A stretch of 64,000 nt of DNA, taken from contig JACKPC010000003.1 in NCBI GenBank assembly GCA_024233835.1, forward strand, positions 280,501 to 344,500, written 5' to 3'. This DNA is from Leptospiraceae bacterium (GTDB lineage: Bacteria > Spirochaetota > Leptospiria > Leptospirales > Leptospiraceae). Below, piece after piece: positions 1 to 8,327 of the stretch (within the stretch, counting starts at the first letter, position 1; each line of letters starts with the position of its first letter). The translations under genes were made by a program, and so were the position numbers. The notes under the pieces are model-generated. The model did no database searches. It worked only from the letters and a program-made list of their open reading frames with translations, and was not told where the DNA came from.

Positions 1-1020
1 ATGAATCAGTTTTGTTTCGAAACGATTCCCTCCGAAGGGTGAAACAGGACAAACCAGGTCAAAATAATCTTTTAAATAGGAATTCATATCTCCCGGAATA
101 AATATATCCACAAGTTTTTCCGGTAGGAGATAAAATAGTCTTCCCTCGATAGAATATTCCGGATAGTTTGTATAATGTCCGCTAATAATTTCTTTGTCTT
201 TTTGTAGGTGTAGAAATATCGTATAACGTAAATTGTTAACTTTTATTTTCATTCCCAAAAAACGCAGTGTAAAGCGTATCTTAAAACTGATACGTTTCAG
301 GTTTTCATATAGGCCGGGATTTTTAAACTGAGTATCTATAAAAGTATAATGAATACCATTCGAAGTACTAAAGAGGCGGCTGTGATACTGTCCGTTGAAA
401 AAAATAGGAACTTCGAAGTCTATCATAGAAAGGCGCTTGTTTAAATCAGAAAAAAAGATAGGGTAATTTTTTTGAAGAGAATCGGATAATAAAAACGAGA
501 GACTTCCCGGTTTTATAGAGCAAGAAAAATTGTTGCAAAGAAATTTGTATGTACTGCTTTTTTGCAACTTAAGACTGAAATTTTCTCGTAGAGAATTTTC
601 ATGCAGAAGTTTCCACCATTGTATGAAATCATATACTGCATAAGGGCTGAATTGTAAATTAGCAGAACGCTTGATTTCATAAATTTCTTTTGTATCCAAT
701 GTTCTAGGGCTGAAGCGCACATGCAAGGAATATTGACTCTCTTTGTCCTTAAAATAAAAGTTTTGAAACGAAGGAAGGTAAGTATTATCTCTAATTTTCA
801 CATTGCCCGAATAAGCAGTAGTTGTTTTGCTTTGAAAAAGATTCGACTCCTCTGTTTGGGAAAGACTTCCGAAGAGGCGATGATAAGCTTTTTCATCTTT
901 ATTTTGTAAAGACTCCTGGGAGGAAAAGTAATCTTTCCAGTAATTCGAATGTAAATTATTCCTGTATAAGCAGGAATTGAAAAAGAAACTCAGAGATAAA
1001 AAGAATAGAACTTGATACAT
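1..1020 (-). CDS. Hypothetical lipoprotein, 3' end outside window
   Basis: An uninterrupted frame of 340 codons runs from ATG at 1020 to the left edge without a stop, so the gene continues outside the window. The first 17 residues are a short hydrophobic signal ending in the lipobox-like FFFNSC, so the product is probably a lipoprotein lipidated at Cys17. The rest is rich in aromatic residues and beta-type strands, with paired Trp (QWWKLL). I recognise no family. It lies 98 bp downstream of the deacetylase gene on the same strand and may be co-transcribed with it. No strong ribosome binding site is visible before the ATG, so the start is chosen on the signal peptide. Confidence 0.75.
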   Translation of the reverse strand, partial: MYQVLFFLSLSFFFNSCLYRNNLHSNYWKDYFSSQESLQNKDEKAYHRLFGSLSQTEESNLFQSKTTTAYSGNVKIRDNTYLPSFQNFYFKDKESQYSLHVRFSPRTLDTKEIYEIKRSANLQFSPYAVYDFIQWWKLLHENSLRENFSLKLQKSSTYKFLCNNFSCSIKPGSLSFLLSDSLQKNYPIFFSDLNKRLSMIDFEVPIFFNGQYHSRLFSTSNGIHYTFIDTQFKNPGLYENLKRISFKIRFTLRFLGMKIKVNNLRYTIFLHLQKDKEIISGHYTNYPEYSIEGRLFYLLPEKLVDIFIPGDMNSYLKDYFDLVCPVSPFGGNRFETKLIH

Positions 1021-1118
1021 ACGTAAAAACTAAAGGACAGTTCAGAATCGTAAAGGAAATTTTTTGATTTGCTCGGCCAAAATCCTGTCCGACAATTTGT
1101 TTTTTATTGATTGGGAGT

Positions 1119-1988
1119 TTAGTTCTTTGGGAGTTCCTTGTTTTTCGCATGTTTCCAGATAAAATATTCACGAATCGTTTGAAATTTATAATTTTGTTCT
1201 TTAAATAATTTAATAAGCTCCGGTAAAACTTCCAGGGAGGTATTATGGGTATCATGAAAAAGGATAATGAGACCTTTGCCATTTACTTCATTCCGGATAT
1301 GCTGATACATTTTCTTTCGTTTTTTTTGAAAAGCTAATGAAGTCGGGTTTATTCTTTTTCCTTCTTCGTACCATTCACCCGAAACCCAGTCATTAGCATC
1401 TTTTGAATTTAGATTCCACATAACAATAATTCCTTCATTTTTTAATATGTTCAAAACACGCTGTCTTTCCTTTTCACTTCGATTTCCTTTCCAGGGAATT
1501 CCAAAAGGAGGACGTATGAAAATCATTTTAGGACTCCGGGTGCCAAGGGCCTCGTCTAAAAGTTCTTGATTGAGTTGAATTTCGTGAAGAATTTTTTTAT
1601 CGGATAGACCGGACAGATTTGGATGGGAAAAAGTATGGTTCCCGATAACATGTCCTTCTTGAACCATTCGAATCAAAGGAGTTTTAAAAACCTGGAACCG
1701 GCTTTTTTCTTTTTTCAATTTAGCACAAATAAAAAAGGTAGCTCGAATATTCTCCTTATTTAATATATCAAGAATTTTAGAACTTAGAAATGTAGGTCCA
1801 TCATCAAAAGTTAGGTATACTGTTCTATCCGGTATTTCTTCTTTACCGGAATAAATAACTGTATAGGGAGGGGAGTAAGGAAAGATTTCTGTGTTCTCTT
1901 TTTTTTTAAAGAAATAGTTATGGATACTGCTACAGGAAGTATAAACCATCCCTAAAATGCAAAAAGCTAAAAAACGTAGAGGATACAT
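1119..1988 (-). CDS. Polysaccharide deacetylase (NodB domain) lipoprotein
   Basis: Predicted metal-dependent carbohydrate-ester N-deacetylase (CE4/NodB fold) of 289 residues, probably envelope-anchored and acting on peptidoglycan or another N-acetylated glycan. Visible family motifs in order are TFDDGP (catalytic base and metal Asp), HTFSHP (metal His pair), RPPFG, NDW in the fourth motif region, and LFHDT (catalytic His). The N-terminus MYPLRFLAFCILGMVYTSC is a signal peptide ending in a lipobox with Cys19, so the enzyme is likely a lipoprotein. All key residues are present, so it should be active. The substrate cannot be told from sequence. Confidence 0.88.
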   Translation of the reverse strand: MYPLRFLAFCILGMVYTSCSSIHNYFFKKKENTEIFPYSPPYTVIYSGKEEIPDRTVYLTFDDGPTFLSSKILDILNKENIRATFFICAKLKKEKSRFQVFKTPLIRMVQEGHVIGNHTFSHPNLSGLSDKKILHEIQLNQELLDEALGTRSPKMIFIRPPFGIPWKGNRSEKERQRVLNILKNEGIIVMWNLNSKDANDWVSGEWYEEGKRINPTSLAFQKKRKKMYQHIRNEVNGKGLIILFHDTHNTSLEVLPELIKLFKEQNYKFQTIREYFIWKHAKNKELPKN

Positions 1989-2267
1989 ATGGAGTTGAAT
2001 TAAATGGATAATGCAATTTAGGTGTATAAAAGAGTCGATTCATTTTTTAAAATCGCGTTTAACTTTTTCTAAAAGGGAGCCGCCGGCTGAGCGTAATTCA
2101 GTTCGCTCAGTAACCGAGTAGATATGAGTCGAAGCCAGACTCCGGCAGTCAAGGGAATGTCTTCCTGAACTTTTGAGTGGATAAAAAAAAGAAATAATTC
2201 ATCTAAAAAAAATAAGAAAAGAGTTTTAATTTAAAGGTATTTCTGAGAAGATTAACACAATCGAGAT
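1989..2267. other. Divergent intergenic region with dispersed repeat fragments
   Basis: Non-coding stretch between divergent genes, presumably holding both promoters; no convincing -35/-10 pair was picked. It contains a GCCGGCTGAGCGTAA segment near 2083, resembling one at 12532, and the 13-mer TTTTGAGTGGATA at 2171-2183, which recurs at 4813-4825 in a similar CCTGA context. Confidence 0.4.
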
Positions 2268-4352
2268 ATGAAAGCACTATTTCTTCTTCTGTTCTGTTTT
2301 TTGTCCTTTGGAATTGGGGCAAAAGAAAAGGTCTCTCTCGACCTTAGCCGGCAAACCTGGTATGGAAAAAAGTTGGAAGGGGAGGATAGGGTTCAGACAC
2401 TTTTGGCCCAGATTGGAAAAAATAGTGGTTTTCAGGTTTTACCTTCTTTTCCTGTTTATCTGAATCAGATTTTTTTGGTTCAGAAATCGGACACAAACCT
2501 TCAGAGGTATCTAATTTTTTCTCGTTTTTCCTTACCCAAATCTTTATATGATTCCTCGAAAAGTCCGGCGATTTTTTTTTCCGGAATAGGAGAAAACTAC
2601 GAGATATTTTTAAACGGACATTCTATACACAGAGAGCTCTATATTGAAAAGAATAAAATTTTTCGTTATAGAACCATAGATGGTCTGGGAATTTTTCCGG
2701 ATAAATCTTTTTTTCAGAAAGAAGATAATATTCTGGCTATTTACTTTGTGGGAGATCCACCTTCTTCTCCGATTGATTTTAATTCCCATCTCGGCCTTTA
2801 TTTTTCTAGGGGCTATGAAATTTTAGAAACGAATGTATTGTTCAATCGTCGAGGTGAAAACTTTTCCATTGTTTTAAACGGGGTGTATTTATTTTTCGGA
2901 CTTTTTTATATATTCATTTTTTTCAAAACACGAAGGGAAAAAACGTATTTTTATTTTGGCCTGTATGCTGTTTTTTTATCCCTGTATTTATTTCACCGAA
3001 CCGAGCTAATCACTCTTCTGTATAAGGATAGTGCAATAAAAGATAGATTTGAATATACTTTATTGTTTCTTCTCATCCCGGTGTTTTTATATTTTCTTTT
3101 TGAGCTATTCTTTTCCGAAAGGAAAAAATTTGGGATTCTAAAATTCATTACATTTACATATATTGCATTTTCCCTGGGATCTTTAAGCCTTCCTCATATA
3201 TATCACCGTAGCATTTTAAAACTCTGGCAGTATACTTCTATCCCTTCCCTTCTGTATTGCTTGTGGGTACTGTCCCTTGCTGTCTATAGAAAGAAACCCT
3301 TATCAAAAGAAGTAGGACTCGGTTTTGCCGGACTTTTTCTTGTGAATTTATGGGATATATTGGATGCCGGAATTTTTAGAACCGGTATTCGGATAAGCCA
3401 GTATGGTTTTATGGCTTATATTATCGTATTAATCATGATCCTGATAAACCAGCTCTTAAACTATCAGATAGAAGTAGAAAAACAAAAAGATGCCTTTATC
3501 AAGTTTGTTCCTTTTAATTTTATTCAGCTTCTTTCCAAGAAATCGATTTCAGACTTACAACTGGGGGATCAGATTCAACAGGAGATGACGATTCTTTTTT
3601 CCGATATTCGTTCGTTTACAAGTTTATCAGAGAAAATGTCACCCAAACAGAATTTTGATTTTATCAATACCTATCTAAATAAGTCCAGCCCGGCTATCCG
3701 TGACCATCAGGGTTTTATTGATAAATATCTCGGAGATGGAATTATGGCTATCTTTCCTCATCGTCCGGAAGATGCCATTCGAGCTGCTATCAGTATGTTA
3801 GAAGGGGTGCATCGATATAATAATGAGAGAGTGAGTAATGGTTTGAGACCAATAGGAGTTGGAATCGGAATTCATACAGGAAATTTGATGTTGGGAATAA
3901 TTGGAGAAAATCAAAGGTATGAATGTACAGTGATCTCGGATGCAGTCAATTTGGCATCGAGGATAGAGGGTCTAACTAAGATCTATTCGGCTTCGATTCT
4001 TATCAGTGAAATAACTTATTTAAAACTTTCCAACCCTAAAGATTATGAAATTCGTATTGTAGATAGAGTAACAGTAAAAGGAAAAACAGAAGCCATTAAG
4101 ATCTATGAAGTCATTGATGGGCTTTCTCTAAGGATTCGTAATCTGAAGATTCAAACCCGGGATAATTTTGAGACCGGTGTACATTTTTATGCGGAACAAA
4201 AATTTGATGAAGCTGAATATTTCTTTCAGGAAGTTTTGAAGGTTGACCCACTGGACAAAGCAGCTGAACTTTATCTTGCCAGAATTTCTTTTTATAGAAA
4301 GCATGGAATTCCTATGCACTGGGATGGTATTGAAAGGCTGGAGCATAAATAG
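2268..4352 (+). CDS. 7TMR-DISM sensor adenylate cyclase (class III) with TPR tail
   Basis: A 694-residue membrane receptor predicted to make cAMP. Order: signal peptide (1-18), periplasmic beta-rich 7TMR-DISM-type sensor (about 20-190), about seven membrane helices (about 195-400), short linker, class III cyclase domain (about 425-620), and a TPR-like tail (about 635-690). The cyclase shows FSDIRSF (first metal Asp), DKYLGDGIMAIF (base-recognising Lys and second metal Asp), and TVISDAVNLASRIE (Thr at the purine-recognition position, Asn/Arg transition-state residues). The Lys/Thr pair is typical of class IIIb adenylate rather than guanylate cyclases. Such cyclases are abundant in Leptospira. 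The ligand is unknown. Confidence 0.88.
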   Translation: MKALFLLLFCFLSFGIGAKEKVSLDLSRQTWYGKKLEGEDRVQTLLAQIGKNSGFQVLPSFPVYLNQIFLVQKSDTNLQRYLIFSRFSLPKSLYDSSKSPAIFFSGIGENYEIFLNGHSIHRELYIEKNKIFRYRTIDGLGIFPDKSFFQKEDNILAIYFVGDPPSSPIDFNSHLGLYFSRGYEILETNVLFNRRGENFSIVLNGVYLFFGLFYIFIFFKTRREKTYFYFGLYAVFLSLYLFHRTELITLLYKDSAIKDRFEYTLLFLLIPVFLYFLFELFFSERKKFGILKFITFTYIAFSLGSLSLPHIYHRSILKLWQYTSIPSLLYCLWVLSLAVYRKKPLSKEVGLGFAGLFLVNLWDILDAGIFRTGIRISQYGFMAYIIVLIMILINQLLNYQIEVEKQKDAFIKFVPFNFIQLLSKKSISDLQLGDQIQQEMTILFSDIRSFTSLSEKMSPKQNFDFINTYLNKSSPAIRDHQGFIDKYLGDGIMAIFPHRPEDAIRAAISMLEGVHRYNNERVSNGLRPIGVGIGIHTGNLMLGIIGENQRYECTVISDAVNLASRIEGLTKIYSASILISEITYLKLSNPKDYEIRIVDRVTVKGKTEAIKIYEVIDGLSLRIRNLKIQTRDNFETGVHFYAEQKFDEAEYFFQEVLKVDPLDKAAELYLARISFYRKHGIPMHWDGIERLEHK

Positions 4353-4478
4353 GGTTTTCGGAAGAAATCCGGGGTATAGAAGACGGAATTTTATATGGAA
4401 TATTATTGACTAACTTTGCGGGTTACAATGATTAGGAATTATATAAATGAATAAAAAAATATATTATAGGAAACGGAT

Positions 4479-4691
4479 ATGAGCACAGCTACTTTACATG
4501 AAATCAACCTAAAGGGTATTGAAGCTTTGAAAAATGCTTTAGACCCGTTGGAATTAGTTCGTTTCTTCCAACAATACGAACTCGGTCATGGAAATTATAC
4601 TGAGGAACGTAGAAGTCTTTACCAGGATTATACCATAGATAAAATTTGTTCTGAAATAGAACAAAGAAAGAGTTTATCTCAAGAATTATAA
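4479..4691 (+). CDS. Small conserved-type hypothetical protein (70 aa)
   Basis: A 70-residue soluble protein with ATAGGAAACGGAT before its ATG. The pattern LVRFFQQYELGHGNYTEER followed by a C-terminal IDKICSEIEQR helix resembles short unannotated proteins I recall from cyanobacteria and other bacteria with an R-F-x-Q-Q-(F/Y)-x-x-G-x-G-(D/N)-Y-T core, some of which sit beside nucleases or toxin-like genes. There is no such partner here, so I assign no function. It stands alone between the cyclase and the epimerase gene. Confidence 0.6.
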   Translation: MSTATLHEINLKGIEALKNALDPLELVRFFQQYELGHGNYTEERRSLYQDYTIDKICSEIEQRKSLSQEL

Positions 4692-4765
4692 TTATAAATA
4701 TTTATAACCAAATTATACAAATCGCACAACAAGAGAGGTAAGTCCTCATTTTTTCAGGGAAGCAG

Positions 4766-4785
4766 GCGAACCATCGGTGGTTCGC
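4766..4785. repeat. Palindromic hairpin repeat, copy 1 of 3
   Basis: GCGAACCA - loop TCGG - TGGTTCGC, an 8-bp perfect stem with weaker pairing outward. Related copies lie at 45669-45688 and 53460-53479, the latter in opposite orientation as judged by the loop. It sits in an intergenic stretch upstream of the epimerase gene. Confidence 0.7.
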
Positions 4786-4812
4786 TTACATTTAAAGAAA
4801 AGCTCCCTGATT

Positions 4813-4825
4813 TTTTGAGTGGATA
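4813..4825 (+). repeat. Short dispersed repeat TTTTGAGTGGATA
   Basis: Exact 13-mer shared with 2171-2183, each preceded by a CCTGA pentamer and located upstream of a plus-strand gene (starts 4863 and 2268). It could be a regulatory or degenerate mobile motif; two copies do not settle this. Confidence 0.35.
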
Positions 4826-4862
4826 CACTATTTTAGGAAATAATACGAGGGAGTTTTAATTC

Positions 4863-5789
4863 ATGGCGACTGTCGAAAAGGAAAATACAATCGGGATTAT
4901 TGGTGGAACCGGGCTGATTGGTTCTGAGCTGACAAAAGAATTTCTCAGGCATAGTTTTAGGATTAAAATTTTCTCCCGCGGAAATAAACTTCCTCCCTCT
5001 CTTCAGGGTCTTTCCGGAGTATCTTTAATCCAGACAGAGCAGGTTCAGGCCGGAGATCTGGAAGGTTTGAAGTATCTATTTAATCTTGCAGGTGAAAAAA
5101 TTATCGGCAGGTGGTCGGATGTAAAAAAAGATCTACTCTGGTCTTCAAGGGTGAACTCTACAAGAGCTCTTGTCAGCGAGCTGAAAAAAACAGAGAAGAA
5201 ACCGGAAGTGTTGGTCAATGCCTCAGCGGTAGGTTATTACGGAATGCACCCTGCCTCTTCCCCGGTATTTACAGAAAATTCAAAGTGCGGAGAGGATTTT
5301 TTAAGCAGGCTCTGTTTTGATTGGGAGAAAGAAGCTTTTGAAGCAGAGGAATTTGGGGTATCGGTTCGACTGGCTCGAATTGGAATTGTGCTTTCTAATA
5401 GAGGAGGGGCACTCAAAGAAATGTTACCGGCTTTTCGCTTATTTTTAGGAGGCCCTGTAGGGAATGGAGAGCAGTATATGAGCTGGATCCACATAGAGGA
5501 TATTGTCAGGGCCCTGCATTTTATTGTAAATACAGAAGAAAAAAGAGGGATTTACAATTTATCGGCTCCTCATCCGGTTTCCAATCGGGAGTTTACCGAA
5601 ACCCTGGCCCGAACTCTTTCCCGTCCTAATTTTTTCCGGGTTCCAAATGTAACTTTGAAATTTCTCTTTGGTGAAGGAGCCAGCATTCTCACACAGGGAC
5701 AGAATGTGCTACCGGCAGCTTTACTCAATGCCGGTTTTCAATTTCGTTATAATACCCTCGAATCGGCCCTCAGGAATCTCCTGGTATGA
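4863..5789 (+). CDS. NAD(P)-dependent epimerase, SDR39U1/YfcH (TIGR01777) type
   Basis: A 308-residue cytosolic atypical short-chain dehydrogenase. It has the N-terminal Rossmann motif GIIGGTGLIGSEL, NASAVGYYG around the Tyr of the active-site region, a conserved W-E-K-E-A helix, and the C-terminal substrate region MSWIHIEDIVRAL typical of the TIGR01777 family (bacterial YfcH, human SDR39U1). Length matches the family (about 300). The physiological substrate of the family is not established. GGGAG lies ten bases before the ATG. Confidence 0.85.
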   Translation: MATVEKENTIGIIGGTGLIGSELTKEFLRHSFRIKIFSRGNKLPPSLQGLSGVSLIQTEQVQAGDLEGLKYLFNLAGEKIIGRWSDVKKDLLWSSRVNSTRALVSELKKTEKKPEVLVNASAVGYYGMHPASSPVFTENSKCGEDFLSRLCFDWEKEAFEAEEFGVSVRLARIGIVLSNRGGALKEMLPAFRLFLGGPVGNGEQYMSWIHIEDIVRALHFIVNTEEKRGIYNLSAPHPVSNREFTETLARTLSRPNFFRVPNVTLKFLFGEGASILTQGQNVLPAALLNAGFQFRYNTLESALRNLLV

Positions 5790-5886
5790 AAAAATTGGAA
5801 TCCGAAAATCCTTAAAATAAATAAATTGGTATTCAAATAATCTCGACTGGAAAGTCTTGTCATATAAAAAACAGTAGGAGGAATGA

Positions 5887-6330
5887 ATGAGGATTCAAAA
5901 ACTACTCATAGCTTTGTTTGTTGCCTTTATATCTCTGCAATTTGCAGTAAATTGTGGTGGTGACAAAACCGACAATACAAACAAGGAAAATAGCGGAACT
6001 ACAGAAAATAAAACCGAAACAACTCCTTCCAATGAAGGTGGACTTTCTGCAGATGAAAAAAAAGGACAGGAACTTTTCTCTCAAAACTGTGCTTCCTGCC
6101 ACGGTGAAAAAGGTCTGGGAGATGGTCCTGCTGCGGCAGCTTTAAATCCTAAACCCAGAAAATTTAATGCACCTGCATCTGAGTGGAAGAACGGAAATAC
6201 TGAGGACAAAATTCTGAAAACTTTGAATGAAGGAATTAGTGGTTCTCCTATGGTGGCTTATAAGCACCTTGGAGATGAAAACCTCAAAGCTCTAGCTAAA
6301 TATATCCTTTTCTTATCCAAGCAGAAATAA
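5887..6330 (+). CDS. Cytochrome c family lipoprotein
   Basis: A 147-residue exported protein with one class I c-type heme site, CASCH, and the downstream axial Met candidate in GSPMVAYKH. The signal peptide ends at AVNC, a lipobox, so it is likely membrane-tethered. A Thr/Glu/Asn-rich linker (about residues 26-55) precedes the heme domain. It is probably a small periplasmic electron carrier of the SoxX/cytochrome c6-like kind. The start at 5887 is favoured because AGGAGG lies five bases upstream; an ATG at 5883 is out of frame. A stem-loop terminator follows. Confidence 0.85.
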   Translation: MRIQKLLIALFVAFISLQFAVNCGGDKTDNTNKENSGTTENKTETTPSNEGGLSADEKKGQELFSQNCASCHGEKGLGDGPAAAALNPKPRKFNAPASEWKNGNTEDKILKTLNEGISGSPMVAYKHLGDENLKALAKYILFLSKQK

Positions 6331-6348
6331 ACTGGAAATTAAAGTGGA

Positions 6349-6374
6349 AGCCAGGCTCAGTTCCTGGCTTTTTA
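6349..6374 (+). terminator. Rho-independent terminator after cytochrome gene
   Basis: Stem AGCCAGG / CCTGGCT around a 7-base loop, followed by a T run, 19 bp after the cytochrome stop codon. Confidence 0.8.
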
Positions 6375-6424
6375 TATAATTATTAGTTGACGAAAGCCAA
6401 TTCGTTTTGCACATTTTTTAACTT

Positions 6425-6766
6425 ATGGAAGATGATTTTAATATAAAGCTGGGTTTTGAAAAAGAAGGCGTACCTGTGATTTTTATTTCGGGTGAAATTA
6501 CCTCGGAAGCAGATGAAGATATTGTAAACTCCTATGACTCAATTCCTTCAGAGAAAAAGAATCGAGTTTTGATTGATTTCTCAAAGACAACCTATATTAA
6601 CTCCGCAGGGATTGCCACTTTAATTAGCCTGATTACCAGGGCATCTGAGAATCAGGGCAAAATAGAGTTCTCCGGCTTGAATGATCATTTTAAAAAAGTG
6701 ATGGATATTGTAGGACTAACCGATTTTGTAATTATCCATGATGACCTTGAACAGGCCCTTAGGTGA
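6425..6766 (+). CDS. STAS-domain anti-anti-sigma factor-like protein
   Basis: A 113-residue protein made of one STAS domain. TTYINSAGIATLISL carries the conserved Ser (in N-S-A-G) that a cognate HPK-type anti-sigma kinase phosphorylates in SpoIIAA/RsbV proteins. By family it would act in a partner-switching cascade releasing a sigma factor or regulating another target. No anti-sigma kinase or phosphatase gene is adjacent, so its partner lies elsewhere. Confidence 0.85.
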   Translation: MEDDFNIKLGFEKEGVPVIFISGEITSEADEDIVNSYDSIPSEKKNRVLIDFSKTTYINSAGIATLISLITRASENQGKIEFSGLNDHFKKVMDIVGLTDFVIIHDDLEQALR

Positions 6767-6771
6767 GATTT

Positions 6772-6811
6772 TATAGCGAGTGGTTTTAGTAAAGAATTTC
6801 CCCTCGCTATA
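6772..6811. terminator. Hairpin between convergent genes
   Basis: TATAGCGAG and CTCGCTATA form a 9-bp stem around a 22-base A/T-rich loop between the converging STAS and small HhH-like genes. It is probably a bidirectional terminator, though the long loop and weak T-tracts make it atypical. Confidence 0.45.
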
Positions 6812-6823
6812 ACCGATTAACGA

Positions 6824-7036
6824 TTACTCTTCTGTTTCTGCCAGTGCTACGATAGCCTGTGCCCACTTAACGTACTTTAAGTTCGCCAGATCCTTGATTG
6901 TTTTTACATTGAAAGCTGCTTTTAGCTTTTCGGCATCTCCATCCGATACTCCCTGAAGAGCACTAACCGGTGCGTCCACCAGTTCTTTTAAAGGTTTTGT
7001 TTCAAATGCTTTATCTAATGCTTTATTTATATTCAT
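6824..7036 (-). CDS. Small helix-hairpin-helix-like protein
   Basis: About 70 residues. The segment PVSALQGVSDGDAEKLKAAF-NVKTIKDLANLKYVKW resembles the helix-hairpin-helix/SAM-like folds (DUF4332-type) in which a G-V-x-x-x-x-A-x-x-L core is followed by I-x-D-L-A. The start is set at 7036 rather than at the upstream in-frame ATG at 7048, because that ATG overlaps the sequence ATGAGG and its AGG serves as the ribosome binding site six bases before 7036. DNA binding is possible but unproven. Confidence 0.65.
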   Translation of the reverse strand: MNINKALDKAFETKPLKELVDAPVSALQGVSDGDAEKLKAAFNVKTIKDLANLKYVKWAQAIVALAETEE

Positions 7037-7122
7037 TCTATACCTCATGTTATTAACTGTGAATTTGGGATTTTACCCCGTGTATTTCATCAAATATTAC
7101 TCTACACCGGCTATAAAAAGGG

Positions 7123-8136
7123 TCAATAAAAAATCTTTAGTTCGTGATCGAACATGAATTTTGCAATTTCTGAAATACCTGATTTTGCTTTCCAGCCCAG
7201 AGTATTCTCAGCTTTTTGTGGGTTTCCGCAGAGGGTTTGAATTTCTGCGGGTCGAAAAAATTGAGGATTTATGCGAACCTGTAACTCGGAATTTCGTTTA
7301 TTATAAGCTTTTTCTTCTAAACCTTCCCCTGACCATTCCAGTTCTATATCGATGAGCGAATAAGCTTTGTTGACAAAGTCTCTTACCGAAGCAGTTTTTC
7401 CGGTGGAGAAAATAAAAGAATCAGGTTTTGCATTTTGTAAGCTTAAGAAAATTCCTTCGACATATTCTTTTGCATAGCCCCAATCTCGAACGGAGTTAAG
7501 ATTTCCCAGTTCCAGAACTTCCCTCTTTCCCCTGTAAAGACCTGCAATATGAGAGATAATTTTACGACTCAAGAAATGGCTTCCCCGCAATTCTGATTCA
7601 TGGTTATAAAGGATACCATTTGTGATGAAAAGCTCATGGCTTTCCCGGTAAACTTTGCAGAGGAAGTGGGCATAAGCTTTAGCACAACCGTAGGGATTAA
7701 TTGGAGAAATCGGGGTTTCTTCAGTCTGGGGAAAATCATTTGTATTTCCGAATATTTCAGCCGAACCAGCCTGGAAAAACTTCGTCTGGGGAGAATGCAT
7801 TTTGAGGGCATCGAGTATATAATTCAAGGAAAATCCGACTGTTTTTGCTGTTTGGAGGGATTGGGCATAACTCTGCCCTACAGAACTCTGGGCAGCAAGG
7901 TGGTAAAACTCATGGTAGGTTTCATCCTGAAAAATACGCTCAGTGGAGTGGGCATCTTCGAGTTTGAATTCTTTATAGTTGATTTTTTCTTTTATTCCGA
8001 GGGTCTCAAGTCTCCAGAGATCGGAGCGGTCGGTATCTCGAATACCTCCCGTGACTTGATAGCCCCTGTTGAGGAGAAGTTGTGCCAGCCAGGCTCCATC
8101 CTGACCATTTACTCCGCTGATAAAAGCCTTTCTCAT
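7123..8136 (-). CDS. gmd: GDP-mannose 4,6-dehydratase-like protein
   Basis: Predicted extended SDR of 337 residues converting GDP-D-mannose to GDP-4-keto-6-deoxymannose for surface polysaccharide sugars. It has the Rossmann motif SGVNGQDGAWLAQLL, HLAAQSSVG, the catalytic YxxxK in NPYGCAKAYAH, NHES-LRG-HFLSRKI (family: NHESPRRGxxFVTRKI) and SVRDWGYAKEYVE (family: RDWGHAKDYVE). The start is placed at MRKAFISG; the longer frame to 8217 adds an implausible hydrophobic leader. Several motif substitutions leave a related NDP-sugar dehydratase possible. No glycosyltransferase genes are nearby. Confidence 0.8.
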   Translation of the reverse strand: MRKAFISGVNGQDGAWLAQLLLNRGYQVTGGIRDTDRSDLWRLETLGIKEKINYKEFKLEDAHSTERIFQDETYHEFYHLAAQSSVGQSYAQSLQTAKTVGFSLNYILDALKMHSPQTKFFQAGSAEIFGNTNDFPQTEETPISPINPYGCAKAYAHFLCKVYRESHELFITNGILYNHESELRGSHFLSRKIISHIAGLYRGKREVLELGNLNSVRDWGYAKEYVEGIFLSLQNAKPDSFIFSTGKTASVRDFVNKAYSLIDIELEWSGEGLEEKAYNKRNSELQVRINPQFFRPAEIQTLCGNPQKAENTLGWKAKSGISEIAKFMFDHELKIFY

Positions 8137-8240
8137 CTTACAAGCCAATAAAAAGAAACTATAAAAATTAGCGAGTAAACAAATATACGAAGTATAAAAA
8201 ACCCTTGCATATTCCAATAGAAAAGGAAAGCATTTCTAAA

Positions 8241-8327
8241 ATGGTATCCCTACAAAAAGTCGGGACTTGTTTTCCGGAAAGAATGGAGTTTTACCAGGAA
8301 TGGATTACCGATAATAAAAGGAACTAA
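8241..8327 (+). CDS. Possible 28-codon leader peptide before sppA
   Basis: ATG at 8241 opens a 28-codon frame whose TAA stop lies immediately before the sppA ATG. It encodes MVSLQKVGTCFPERMEF followed by YQEWITDNKRN. It could be a translated leader coupled to sppA or a chance frame; I have only the tight junction as evidence. Confidence 0.2.
   Translation: MVSLQKVGTCFPERMEFYQEWITDNKRN

Noticed and set aside
4405..4440. TTGACT ... TACAAT promoter before the 70-codon gene
   Set aside because: The spacer is only 12 bp, too short for a standard sigma70 promoter.
8137..8217. Longer start for the GDP-mannose dehydratase
   Set aside because: It would add a hydrophobic leader to a cytosolic Rossmann enzyme whose family begins directly before the G-x-x-G motif.
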